DNA of 50,025 nt from Mucilaginibacter sp. UBA5151 (GTDB lineage: Bacteria; Bacteroidota; Bacteroidia; Sphingobacteriales; Sphingobacteriaceae): the NCBI GenBank assembly GCA_002413785.1, contig DHXR01000012.1:1-50025 (forward strand), in the 5' to 3' direction. The position numbers were made by a program, and so were the translations under genes. The notes beneath the pieces were generated by a model that was not told the origin of the DNA, ran no database searches, and saw only the letters and a program-made list of their open reading frames with translations. Shown here one piece after another: positions 42,248-49,991 of this stretch (the stretch's first letter is position 1; every line of letters starts with the position of its first letter).

Positions 42248-42282
42248 GCCCCTCTCCTTTGGAGAGGGGCTGGGGGTGAGGC
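42248..42282. repeat. Short CCTCTCC hairpin copy after the amylase
   Basis: GCCCCTCTCCTTTGGAGAGGGGC is a 10-bp perfect stem with a 3-nt loop, then TGGGGGTGAGG. It lies just after the amylase stop and could help stop transcription. It belongs to the repeat family seen at 20398 and 28405. Confidence 0.8.
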
Positions 42283-42289
42283 GTTATAT

Positions 42290-43693
42290 TTAATAACCTG
42301 TGATTGACCATATAGAATAAGAGTATGGCGGAGCCTGGATCAATACCCTGCCATCGGCCGCTACAGTCTGTACCCAGCCCGAAGCGCCGGTATATTCTTT
42401 AATTTGCTTGTTCGCCCAGTTGGAAGTTACCCATTGCTGTTGCCAGTAACCGGTTCCGTTAAAATAGACAATTACGCCCGGCGCTGCACCGTAACCATTT
42501 CTCCGGTCGATGTACTGGTCGCTGGCCGACCATAGGTTGGTTGTTGTTCCGCCGGCTAATGTCCTGTGTATCCAGATCAGGTTATTCATCCTGTTTTTAT
42601 CAAGCCATTGCTCATAGTCGCTGTAAAATACGCAGGGATAACCTTCATGTGTCATAATATAAGCATAAGCCGAATATTTATTCCCGATGATGTCGGTATC
42701 ATGGTTTGATACAAAAGTAACGGCTTTGGCGGCATCCCTTTTTAACAGCATGTCGCTGTTTAACTGAGTAAGGTCATTGCTGTCGAAGGCGGCATGCATT
42801 GCGTAAAAGCAGGAAAAGTCAAAAGCCGAAGAGGTGCGGCTGGTAGCGTTGACCCAGCCCTGTAAATTAGCAGCGTTACCATCCCAGTCTTCACCCACGG
42901 CAAAACCGCCCACGCTGTTTACATAGTTTTGAACCACCCATGCCCCAAAACCTTTTACATAATCAAAGCGCCATCCGTCATAATGCATGGTGTTCATATA
43001 ATACCTCGACATGCTGTACGATGCGTTGTATATCCAGTTGGAAACATTGGCCTGCGCATGGCACAGATCAGGAAAGCCGCCAAACGAGCCTTCGTCATAA
43101 GCATGGATATTGTTTGGATGAAAATCGCTGTAAGATCTGTTGAATTTGCCCGATAGGGGAGTAAAGTTGGTATAGGTATTTGTGCCTGTATAAGGGTTGG
43201 CTTCTAAATTGCCGCCGCTGCAATGGTTTAACACCATATCGGCGTAAACCTGTATGTTATGGCTATGCGCGGTACTTATTAAAGTATTCAAATCGGTTAG
43301 GTTACCGAAGCGGGTGGTCACCGAGCCCATTTGATTATAGGTGCCAAAATCAAAGTAGTCATAAGGATCGTAACCCATACTTGAGCCGCCGCTTTGCCCT
43401 TTGGTTGAAGGCGGTAGCCAAATAGCCGAAATCCCGGCTGCATCCCATGCAGGTATTTTGCCGGTTATGTTAGTCCACCAGGAGGAAGTGTTGGGGGTAT
43501 TCCAGTAAAAAGCCTGCATTAATACGCCGCCGCCAGGGCCGGCCGCCGCATCCGTAATAGAGGTTTTGGATTTGATGACGCCGGCGGCAAGAGGCTTGTT
43601 TTCGGTTAAGGCTGACTTTTTACACTCCGAAAAAGTTAATAATAGTGCCAGGAACATGGATGCCCGGGTTAGCCGGTAGAAGTTTTTTTTCAT
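42290..43693 (-). CDS. Alpha-amylase-type GH13 lipoprotein
   Basis: 467 residues. A signal peptide ends in a lipobox-like FSEC (Cys24), so it is likely outer-membrane anchored. The (beta/alpha)8 GH13 signatures are complete: DMVLNH (152-157), DGWRFD with nucleophile D244, acid/base E268 in VGEDWD, and NHD with D332. The compact barrel and short B domain resemble the plant/archaeal GH13_6/7-type amylases. It hydrolyses starch or glycogen to maltodextrins. Two LacI-type palindromes lie upstream, so sugar-controlled expression is likely. Confidence 0.93.
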   Translation of the reverse strand: MKKNFYRLTRASMFLALLLTFSECKKSALTENKPLAAGVIKSKTSITDAAAGPGGGVLMQAFYWNTPNTSSWWTNITGKIPAWDAAGISAIWLPPSTKGQSGGSSMGYDPYDYFDFGTYNQMGSVTTRFGNLTDLNTLISTAHSHNIQVYADMVLNHCSGGNLEANPYTGTNTYTNFTPLSGKFNRSYSDFHPNNIHAYDEGSFGGFPDLCHAQANVSNWIYNASYSMSRYYMNTMHYDGWRFDYVKGFGAWVVQNYVNSVGGFAVGEDWDGNAANLQGWVNATSRTSSAFDFSCFYAMHAAFDSNDLTQLNSDMLLKRDAAKAVTFVSNHDTDIIGNKYSAYAYIMTHEGYPCVFYSDYEQWLDKNRMNNLIWIHRTLAGGTTTNLWSASDQYIDRRNGYGAAPGVIVYFNGTGYWQQQWVTSNWANKQIKEYTGASGWVQTVAADGRVLIQAPPYSYSIWSITGY

Positions 43694-43757
43694 AATTTTT
43701 GGTTTTAAGTAAATTGATATATGGTTTTATTGGTGTTAATCTTCTTCTTTATTAAGT

Positions 43758-43777
43758 TTCCGGTAACGTTCCCGGAA
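43758..43777. promoter_or_regulatory. LacI-type operator near the amylase promoter
   Basis: TTCCGGTAACGTTCCCGGAA is a palindrome with one mismatched pair about its AACGTT centre. It lies about 65 bp upstream of the amylase ATG. The core matches the perfect site at 44176-44191. Confidence 0.7.
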
Positions 43778-44175
43778 CGGTTGCCAATTAAATTTCGGTT
43801 TATAAAGGCATTGCAAATCAGCAGGTAAAAAGCAAGGCTTATCCGCATAACCACAATCAGGCGGTTATCATTTTTTTAAAATTTAACAGAATAGGATATC
43901 GGTATTATATTTGGTTATAGCTGGTATAGTGGTACACAACGAAACTAAGGTACGGTTATGGATAATATTTCCAAATTAATTTATACTTTATTTTTAAATT
44001 AATTTAAAAATATAATTTGTGCCGTTATTTAACTGAATAGAAAATTTTATTACGATAGTTACACAAGGGTTAAAACTCGTTTTTTATGCCAAATTTTAAT
44101 ATGGAGCTATATTTTGATGATATTGGTATGTATAACCTACACTAAGTGTTTTTTTACCTGAAATTAATTTACAAA

Positions 44176-44191
44176 CCGGGAACGTTCCCGG
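44176..44191. promoter_or_regulatory. Distal perfect LacI-type operator
   Basis: CCGGGAACGTTCCCGG is a perfect 16-bp palindrome with the AACGTT centre typical of LacI-family regulators. It is 25 bp upstream of the small reading frame at 44217 and about 480 bp from the amylase start. Confidence 0.7.
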
Positions 44192-44216
44192 AAAATCTGT
44201 CCGTATTTTTGGTGAA

Positions 44217-44363
44217 ATGAATATTGATGAAAATTATCGGGCCCGTTTTCTGCGTGAATTTGAGTTTTGGGGATTGGTTTTTGGAATTTTGGGGATAGCG
44301 GATATTGAAAAAAGTAGTCTTGCTTTTACTATTATAATTGAAAGCTTAAAGAACGATTGTTAA
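44217..44363 (+). CDS. Possible 48-residue small protein
   Basis: ATG 44217 opens 48 codons: an acidic/basic N-terminus (NIDENYRARFLREFEF), a hydrophobic stretch (WGLVFGILGIADIE) and SSLAFTIIIESLKNDC. The composition is protein-like and not repeat-like. It follows the distal palindrome by 25 bp, so it could be controlled by the same regulator. It is short and no family is recognised, so it could equally be a non-coding leader or a remnant. Confidence 0.35.
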   Translation: MNIDENYRARFLREFEFWGLVFGILGIADIEKSSLAFTIIIESLKNDC

Positions 44364-44540
44364 GAAAATATTCAACCCAAAAAACCATATTTACACTAAT
44401 AAAATTAGATTTGTATTTACCTGTCTGTTTTTATCACATTAAATGAAATTAATACTATAAAACTTTAAGTCAGATATTTCAAACTTCAAAATTTGGGCCC
44501 CCAAATTTTTAAAAAGCAAAGGGGAGTGTAAACGTGTAAT

Positions 44541-45689
44541 ATGAAAACGAAAAAATCGGCCAGCATAGCATCTTTGGTTTCAAGTATTTTCGAAACCGAC
44601 CAGTTTTTTAAAGCACAAGCCCAAAAGCAGGTGAATGTGGCACTTACATTGCGTAATTGGCTGATAGGCTTTTATATTGTAGAATATGAACAAAATGGCG
44701 CCGATAGGGCTGAATATGGGGCTAAAGTGCTTGCAGAAATAGCAGCAAGGGCAAGGCATATAAAGGGGATGTCGGAAAGAAACCTTTATTTGTTTAAATC
44801 ATTTTATTTAACCTATTCCCATATTCAACAGTCACAGACTGCTGAATCGTATTTATCTGAAATTCAATACTTTGAAATTCAAAAGTCACTGTCTGTTGAA
44901 TCTGATTTGCCTAAAAGCAGCCAAGGTGCAATTTTGCAGTCACTGACTGCAAAATCTAAAACCGATGCTGACAAACTTATCAACCAGCTTAGTTTCACGC
45001 ACATCATCGAACTGTTAAAAGCTGATACCGAACTCAAGCGCAGCTTTTACGAGGTGGAAGCTATTAAAAACGCATGGTCGGTAAGGGAGTTGCAACGTGC
45101 CATGAACAGTATGCTTTTTGAGCGTACCGGATTAAGCGCCAACAAACAAGCTGTTTTGGAAAAACAAACTAATCAGGGCAGGTTATTGCCCGAAGACATA
45201 TTTCGCAACCCATACATATTAGAATTTTTGGGGCTTAAGGAAGAGGCTGAGTATTCGGAATCGGATCTGGAGCAAGCCATCATCCATCATTTGCAGATAT
45301 TTTTACTGGAAATGGGCAGGGGCTTTTGTTTTGAGGCAAGACAAAAAAGAATTACTTTCGACAATACACATTACCGCATCGACTTAGTGTTTTATCACCG
45401 CATATTAAAATGCCATGTGCTGATTGATTTAAAATTAGGTGAGTTTACCCATGCAGATTCGGGTCAGATGAATGTGTATTTGAATTACTATAAAGAAAAT
45501 GAAGCGCACGAAGGCGATAACCCGCCAATTGGGATCATACTTTGCGCTTCAAAAAATGAAAACCTGGTTAAATATGCTACTGCTAATTTACCTCATCAAT
45601 TATTTGTTTCTAAATATATGGTCAATTTGCCGAGTGAAACAGAATTAGAAAAAATCATCAAAGAAGAACAGGAGAAACTGGGTGTATGA
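44541..45689 (+). CDS. YhcG-type (DUF1016) PD-(D/E)XK nuclease
   Basis: 382 residues. The N-terminal domain (about 5-95, with LRNWLIGFYIVEYEQNGADRAEYG and ERNLYLFKSFY) is DUF1016_N. The C-terminal part is a PD-(D/E)XK nuclease-like domain: YRIDLVFYHRILKCHVLIDLKLGEF (about 278-301) supplies the D...D-x-K pattern. Between them, three peptide repeats of the form (I/L)Q-x-S-x-(S/T)-(A/V)-x-S are encoded by three 25-bp palindromes (listed separately). YhcG relatives are linked to DNA-directed defence or repair and sit beside mobile elements; cellular role is unproven. The gene is AT-rich and isolated. Confidence 0.88.
   Translation: MKTKKSASIASLVSSIFETDQFFKAQAQKQVNVALTLRNWLIGFYIVEYEQNGADRAEYGAKVLAEIAARARHIKGMSERNLYLFKSFYLTYSHIQQSQTAESYLSEIQYFEIQKSLSVESDLPKSSQGAILQSLTAKSKTDADKLINQLSFTHIIELLKADTELKRSFYEVEAIKNAWSVRELQRAMNSMLFERTGLSANKQAVLEKQTNQGRLLPEDIFRNPYILEFLGLKEEAEYSESDLEQAIIHHLQIFLLEMGRGFCFEARQKRITFDNTHYRIDLVFYHRILKCHVLIDLKLGEFTHADSGQMNVYLNYYKENEAHEGDNPPIGIILCASKNENLVKYATANLPHQLFVSKYMVNLPSETELEKIIKEEQEKLGV
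44823..44955. repeat. Three palindromes inside the YhcG frame
   Basis: 25-bp near-palindromes start at 44823 (ATTCAACAGTC/GACTGCTGAAT), 44877 (ATTCAAAAGTCA/TGTCTGTTGAAT) and 44931 (ATTTTGCAGTCA-C-TGACTGCAAAAT, perfect). Each encodes one copy of the Q-x-S-x-(S/T) peptide repeat. Spacing is 54 bp for both intervals. Confidence 0.85.
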
Positions 45690-45703
45690 AGCCGTCGCCA
45701 AAT

Positions 45704-46456
45704 TTACCCATTGGCCTGTTTAATAATATTTTTCACCCGCTCAGTATCCGTTACATCGTAACTGTATTCATCGCCATAATTATTGCCCATAGCAGCATGG
45801 TCGTTTTTATATACCATTTTGCTTTGTACGCGTATCCTGGCCGATGAATGAATTTCGACGGCTCCGGTAAGATGCACCAGCCCGGCAGCATTGTTTTCAT
45901 TAATGCCGCTTCCCGGCATTATAGTTATGCGGCCTGCCGCCTTGCTTATTAACCCGGCAATTATCCCGGAGCCTTCCATGGCCGTACTTTTACCGCCCGA
46001 TGTCAAAACGCGCTCGCAGCCCATTGCAATAATGTCTTCCAGTCCCTGGTGCATATCGGAACACATATCAAATGCCCTGTGAAAAGTAACACCTACGCCT
46101 GCTTGTTTTGCCATCTGCACCAGCTTCACGCACCTTTCTTTATCAATGCTGCCATCTGCATTCAGCATACCTATTACAATGCCATCGCAGCCGGCTTCAA
46201 TACAAAACTGCACATCGGCAGCCATAATATCAAACTCCAGGTCGGTATATAAAAAATCGCCGCCACGCGGCCTTATCAGTACATATAGTTTTATTTGAAG
46301 GTGTTTTCGGGCCACTACTATTTCACCATGCGAAGGCGTTGTGCCCCCTTCATATAAATTTTCGCACAATTCAACACGAAAGGCCCCGCCTTCCTGTGCC
46401 GCTAATGCCGATGTAATGGAGTTGGCACAAACTTCGAGTATTACAGGAGGTTTCAT
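45704..46456 (-). CDS. cutC: CutC-family copper homeostasis protein
   Basis: About 250 residues from ATG 46456 (MKPPVILEVCANS). Two further in-frame ATGs at 46462 and 46477 lie in the repeat cluster that precedes the gene, so the start is not settled. The CutC barrel signatures are complete: LEVCANS, VELCENLYEGGTTPSHGEI, RPRGGDFLY, FHRAFDMCSD and LTSGGK. Members form a TIM barrel implicated in copper handling, though direct function in bacteria is uncertain. It is cytoplasmic. The protein has no metal-binding CxxC pair. It is expressed toward the YhcG gene and ends 14 bp after that gene's stop. Confidence 0.92.
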   Translation of the reverse strand: MKPPVILEVCANSITSALAAQEGGAFRVELCENLYEGGTTPSHGEIVVARKHLQIKLYVLIRPRGGDFLYTDLEFDIMAADVQFCIEAGCDGIVIGMLNADGSIDKERCVKLVQMAKQAGVGVTFHRAFDMCSDMHQGLEDIIAMGCERVLTSGGKSTAMEGSGIIAGLISKAAGRITIMPGSGINENNAAGLVHLTGAVEIHSSARIRVQSKMVYKNDHAAMGNNYGDEYSYDVTDTERVKNIIKQANG

Positions 46457-46465
46457 AGACATTAG

Positions 46466-46550
46466 TTCATGGTTCATAGTTCATAGCTGCTTCGGTGGAG
46501 GGTTCAACGCTCCGGCTATGAACCATCAACTATGAACCATGAACTCCACC
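46466..46550. repeat. TTCATGGTTCATAG inverted word cluster
   Basis: The left arm at 46466-46485 is built from TTCATGGTTCATAGTTCATAG words, the right arm at 46516-46544 from the inverse CTATGAACCATCAACTATG, with an additional GGTGGAG/CTCCACC pair. The left arm supplies alternative ATGs of cutC. Confidence 0.85.
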
Positions 46551-46553
46551 GCA

Positions 46554-47561
46554 TCAATAAAAGCTTTTTCCGGGGACAAGCAGGTCCTGTTTTTCGGCAT
46601 TGCATACGGCGAAAGAAAATCCCGGCTGGATGGCGTACGCGCCATACTCGCCCTTTTTATTAATGGCTAAAAATCCTACCTGTATATCTTTAGCGGTTTG
46701 TGGTTTCTTTTTTATAATGCGTTTTACCGCCTCTTTGCAGGCGTCCTCCGGTGAATAACCCTGGCGCATCAGTTCAACAACCAAAAAACTGCCAACATTA
46801 CGGATTACCTCTTCGCCAACGCCCGTTGAAGTTGCGCCGCCGACCTCGTTATCAACATACAGGCCCGCGCCAATGATTGGACTGTCGCCAACACGGCCAT
46901 GCAGTTTAAAGGCCATGCCGCTGGTGGTACAGGCGCCCGATATATTCCCTTTTGCATCAATGGCCAGCATACCAATGGTATCGTGGTTGTACTGGTTGCC
47001 CGGTGCATGTTGTTTATTTTCGATATTCATCACCGGCGAATATTTGGCGGTTTTAAGCCATTCTTTCCAGGCTTTTTCGGATTCCGGGGTTAGCAGGTTC
47101 TCTTTTTTAAAACCCTGTTCAACCGCAAACTGGGTTGCGCCATCGCCAACCAGCATTACATGAGGGGTCTTTTCCATCACCAGGCGCGCAACCGATATGG
47201 GGTGCGCAATATTTTCAATAGCAGCAACCGAACCGCAATTACCAAACTCATCCATAATACAGGCGTCAAGGGTAACGTGACCGTCCCTGTCCGGATAACC
47301 TGCCCGGCCGACAGTATGATTCTTCATATCTGCTTCGGGGATTTTTACGCCTGCTTCAACGGCATCCAGTGCACGGCCACCGGCCGACAATGTTTTCCAT
47401 GCTTCCTGGTTAGCCACAATCCCGAAATCCCAGGTTGAAATAACTATGGGAAAACCGGGTGGAGGATTTAAAATACTTGATTTTCCAAATGCATAAGACG
47501 ACAATGCTGCCAGGGACGCACCCGCAGCCGATATTTTTATAAACTTACGGCGGTTATACAT
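46554..47561 (-). CDS. Tat-exported N4-(beta-N-acetylglucosaminyl)-L-asparaginase
   Basis: 335 residues starting MYNRRKFIKIS, a twin-arginine signal (NRRKFIK) with a hydrophobic stretch to about residue 27. It belongs to the N-terminal nucleophile hydrolases of the glycosylasparaginase type: the autocleavage site is the HDTIGM motif with Thr195, which becomes the N-terminal nucleophile after processing. VGDSPIIGAGLYVDNEVGGATSTGVGE supplies the substrate-binding Arg/Asp region. It cleaves the GlcNAc-Asn bond of degraded glycoproteins, fitting the GH20 hexosaminidase. An isoaspartyl peptidase function is the alternative. It is periplasmic. Confidence 0.92.
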   Translation of the reverse strand: MYNRRKFIKISAAGASLAALSSYAFGKSSILNPPPGFPIVISTWDFGIVANQEAWKTLSAGGRALDAVEAGVKIPEADMKNHTVGRAGYPDRDGHVTLDACIMDEFGNCGSVAAIENIAHPISVARLVMEKTPHVMLVGDGATQFAVEQGFKKENLLTPESEKAWKEWLKTAKYSPVMNIENKQHAPGNQYNHDTIGMLAIDAKGNISGACTTSGMAFKLHGRVGDSPIIGAGLYVDNEVGGATSTGVGEEVIRNVGSFLVVELMRQGYSPEDACKEAVKRIIKKKPQTAKDIQVGFLAINKKGEYGAYAIQPGFSFAVCNAEKQDLLVPGKSFY

Positions 47562-47574
47562 GAGTGCTAATATA

Positions 47575-47654
47575 AGGTTGAATTTGTTGTAAATTTGTAA
47601 AGGTTGTAAAATTATTCACTTATAACCCTTATAACCTTTACAACCCTTACAACC
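47575..47654. repeat. TTGTAAAGGTTGTAA inverted word cluster
   Basis: The left arm (47575-47610) is AAGGTTG/TTGTAAATTTGTAAAGG words and the right arm (47621-47654) is TATAACCCTTATAACCTTTACAACC. They pair over about 25 bp with gaps. The right arm touches the stop of the DUF2007 gene. Confidence 0.8.
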
Positions 47655-48085
47655 TACTCAAACTCCCGCTGGCAGTTATTGCAACGCCAGTTCATTTGTG
47701 TGTAAAATGGATTTGCCAAATTCATGATCGAATTCAAAATAGTTGATTCTCCGTTATCATTCTCCAAAGCAATATTGCTCACATTGGTCGAAGCGCAAAA
47801 GGGGCATACCACATAAGTGTTGGTCTCGTTATCAATTTCAAAGTGATCGTTTTCATGCAGGTTGCCTTCGGAGGCTAAAATTTCACGGCAGCGTTCCAGA
47901 TCACGCTCAAATATTTTAATTTTTATCCCGCCAACTGCCTGATTATAAAGCGGATTTGCCCCGATTGTGTTTTCATCGGCAATAAAACAGGAGATACCAT
48001 TAGCTTCGAGCCTGGTGCGCACGATATGCGCCAGCATGGGATCGTAATAGGATTCAAATGTGATGATCTTATCTTCCATATTCAT
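47654..48085 (-). CDS. DUF2007 protein with a zinc-ribbon
   Basis: 143 residues. The N-terminal 1-70 is the DUF2007 ferredoxin-like domain: FESYYDPMLAHIVRTRLEANGISCFIADENTIGANPLYN followed by a GIKIKIFERD strand. The C-terminal part has two Cys pairs, CPFC (about 108-111) and CNNC (134-137), a zinc ribbon. DUF2007 is a putative signal-transducing domain; no catalytic role is known. It is cytoplasmic. The start is ATG 48085 (a second ATG two codons later is also possible). Confidence 0.9.
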   Translation of the reverse strand: MNMEDKIITFESYYDPMLAHIVRTRLEANGISCFIADENTIGANPLYNQAVGGIKIKIFERDLERCREILASEGNLHENDHFEIDNETNTYVVCPFCASTNVSNIALENDNGESTILNSIMNLANPFYTQMNWRCNNCQREFE

Positions 48086-48133
48086 TATAACAAATTAAAA
48101 CATTTTCAACCAATATACCTCTTTTTTATCTAA

Positions 48134-48289
48134 TTTGGTTGGTATGAATCATTAGAGGGTTTTGCACGCTGGTTTATGATGTTTGGCGATAAGGCCGAAA
48201 TTATAAGCCCGGATAGCTTAAAAGAAAGAGTAAGTAACCTGGCAGCTATAATAACTCAAAAAAATCTTCAGTTATCAAATTCCTGTTGA
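48134..48289 (+). pseudogene. WYL-domain regulator C-terminal remnant
   Basis: 51 codons without a start codon read FGWYESLEGFARWFMMFGDKAEIISPDSLKERVSNLA... then stop at TGA 48287. 'LEGFARW...FGD.AEII.P..LKERV' is the recognisable end of WYL-domain transcription regulators (YafY type). The helix-turn-helix and most of the WYL domain are missing. It is preceded by an in-frame TAA. Confidence 0.7.
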
Positions 48290-48358
48290 CATAGGGTTGT
48301 CATTCGCCTGTTTTTAATTTGTGGAAACAAGTTTAGGTTGATTGGCTTGAAGTGTTAA

Positions 48359-49693
48359 TTATCTTGTAAAATTCAGCCTCTTGCCGTTATTGCCTTCAAT
48401 TAACTTCCCATTTTCCCACACCACATTACCGGAAACAAGCGTAGCTGCTATTTTTGACTGAAATGTTGTTCCTTCAAATGGGCTCCATTTGCATTTGTAC
48501 AGAATATTATCGGTACTAACTTTCCATGGGGCGTTTAAATCAACCAGCACCAGATCGGCCCAGTAGCCTTCGCGGATAAAGCCGCGTTTTTCAACCTGGA
48601 AACAGGCAGCCACATTATGCGCCATTTTTTCGGCGATCTGTTCCAGACTTATTTTTCCCTCGTGGTGCAGCTCCAGCATGGCCGGTAAGGCATGTTGCAC
48701 CAATGGGCCGCCCGATGGCGCCTGTAAATAGGGCAATGACTTTTCTTCTAAAGTATGCGGGGCATGGTCGGTGGCTATCACATCAATACGGCCATCTAAA
48801 ACGGCCTTTAATATACCATCCCTGTCGTGTTCGGTTTTTACTGCCGGGTTCCATTTGATGAGGTTGCCTTTGGTGTCATAATCCTCATCGGTAAACCAAA
48901 GGTGATGAATGCAGGCCTCGGCGGTAATCCGTTTATCTTTTAATGGCATTGTATTATCAAACAGATGGGTTTCCTTTTCGGTAGATATATGCAGGATATG
49001 CAACCGGGTATTGTGTTTTTTTGCAAGTTCAACCGCCATGGATGATGAAAGATAACAAGCTTCTTCACTCCTGATTTTGGGGTGTATGCTTACCGGGATA
49101 TTTTCGCCAAGCAATTGTTTATAATGCTCCAGGTTGCTTTTTATAGTGGCTTCGTCTTCGCAATGTGCAGCTACCAGCATGGGCGATTGCGCGAAAATAT
49201 TTTCAAGGGTATTGGGATTATCAACCAGCATATTCCCGGTTGACGAGCCCATAAAAACCTTTATGCCGCAAACATCCGCTGTATTGGTTTGCAATACCTC
49301 ATCCAGATTGTCGTTTGAAGCGCCCATGTAAAACGAATAGTTCGCCAATGATGTTTGTGACGCGATCCGGTATTTGTCTTCAAGTAAAGCTTGGGTAAGT
49401 GTATTTGGAACGGTGTTAGGCATCTCCATAAACGAGGTTATACCACCTGCAACGGCTGCCCTTGATTCAGTAAAGATGTTCGCTTTATGCGTTAGGCCCG
49501 GCTCGCGGAAATGCACCTGGTCGTCAATACAGCCCGGGAAAAGGTATAAGCCTCCGGCATCGATAACCTTACCGGCTTTACTATTGATCTGATGATCTAT
49601 CCGCTCTATAAAACCATCTTTCACTAAAACATCGGCAACAAATTGCCTGTTTTCATTTACTATCGTGGCGGATTTGATGAGGATGGAAGACAT
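48359..49693 (-). CDS. pyrC: Dihydroorotase, class I
   Basis: 444 residues, normal for class I dihydroorotase of the amidohydrolase superfamily. Metal ligands are in DQVHFREPG (H61 with R63), the carboxylated-lysine site GIKVFMGSS, AAHCED and HILHIST, and the final aspartate in ATDHAPH. It closes N-carbamoyl-aspartate to dihydroorotate in pyrimidine biosynthesis. Relatives of the same fold include allantoinase and hydantoinase, but the DQVHFREPG and GIKVFMG patterns fit dihydroorotase. It is cytoplasmic. A -7 element ends four bases before the ATG. Confidence 0.92.
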   Translation of the reverse strand: MSSILIKSATIVNENRQFVADVLVKDGFIERIDHQINSKAGKVIDAGGLYLFPGCIDDQVHFREPGLTHKANIFTESRAAVAGGITSFMEMPNTVPNTLTQALLEDKYRIASQTSLANYSFYMGASNDNLDEVLQTNTADVCGIKVFMGSSTGNMLVDNPNTLENIFAQSPMLVAAHCEDEATIKSNLEHYKQLLGENIPVSIHPKIRSEEACYLSSSMAVELAKKHNTRLHILHISTEKETHLFDNTMPLKDKRITAEACIHHLWFTDEDYDTKGNLIKWNPAVKTEHDRDGILKAVLDGRIDVIATDHAPHTLEEKSLPYLQAPSGGPLVQHALPAMLELHHEGKISLEQIAEKMAHNVAACFQVEKRGFIREGYWADLVLVDLNAPWKVSTDNILYKCKWSPFEGTTFQSKIAATLVSGNVVWENGKLIEGNNGKRLNFTR

Positions 49694-49697
49694 GGTG

Positions 49698-49705
49698 CAA
49701 ATATA
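49698..49705 (-). promoter_or_regulatory. -7 promoter element of pyrC
   Basis: Minus-strand TATATTTG is an exact TAnnTTTG and ends four bases before ATG 49693. A leaderless or nearly leaderless transcript is implied. Confidence 0.5.
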
Positions 49706-49888
49706 AGTTTATTGTCCGAAAGATCGGAAAACAATGGGGCGACAATCATAGCATTCGCTTTTTAAACGCGATTTCCCTGTAGGAATATTACAGTAGCAGG
49801 TTTGTATAATTAGTATAAAATCTTTAAAATAAAACGTTTTAAACAATATACCCGGCGTCTTGTTATCTTAAAGTCTTCGCTTATCCAA

Positions 49889-49904
49889 CGCAGGGCCCTC
49901 TGCG
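49889..49904. repeat. GC-rich near-palindrome
   Basis: CGCAGGGCCCTCTGCG is palindromic except for one base pair. It is the only GC-rich stretch of this intergenic region and lies between pyrC and the right-edge gene. No T-run follows, so its role is unclear. Confidence 0.4.
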
Positions 49905-49940
49905 AGAGACCCTCAATGCTATTAAGTTAAGGAATAAGTA

Positions 49941-49970
49941 TTTGATTGTCAGATATTTATTGTATATTTG
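49941..49970 (+). promoter_or_regulatory. Promoter of the right-edge gene
   Basis: TTTG at 49941-49944 and TATATTTG at 49963-49970 are separated by 18 bp. This fits a Bacteroidetes promoter (-33 TTTG, -7 TAnnTTTG), with a leader of about 15-20 bases before ATG 49992. Confidence 0.65.
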
Positions 49971-49991
49971 TCGTAAATAAAACAAAACAAC

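Larger units (their letters stand above)
43694..44216. other. Amylase upstream region without a gene
   Basis: This stretch, 523 bp to the small frame at 44217, is strongly AT-rich and holds two regulatory palindromes (listed separately). I found no credible gene on either strand. TTATTTATACTTTATTTTTAA-type AT tracts lie at about 43976-44020. Confidence 0.6.
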
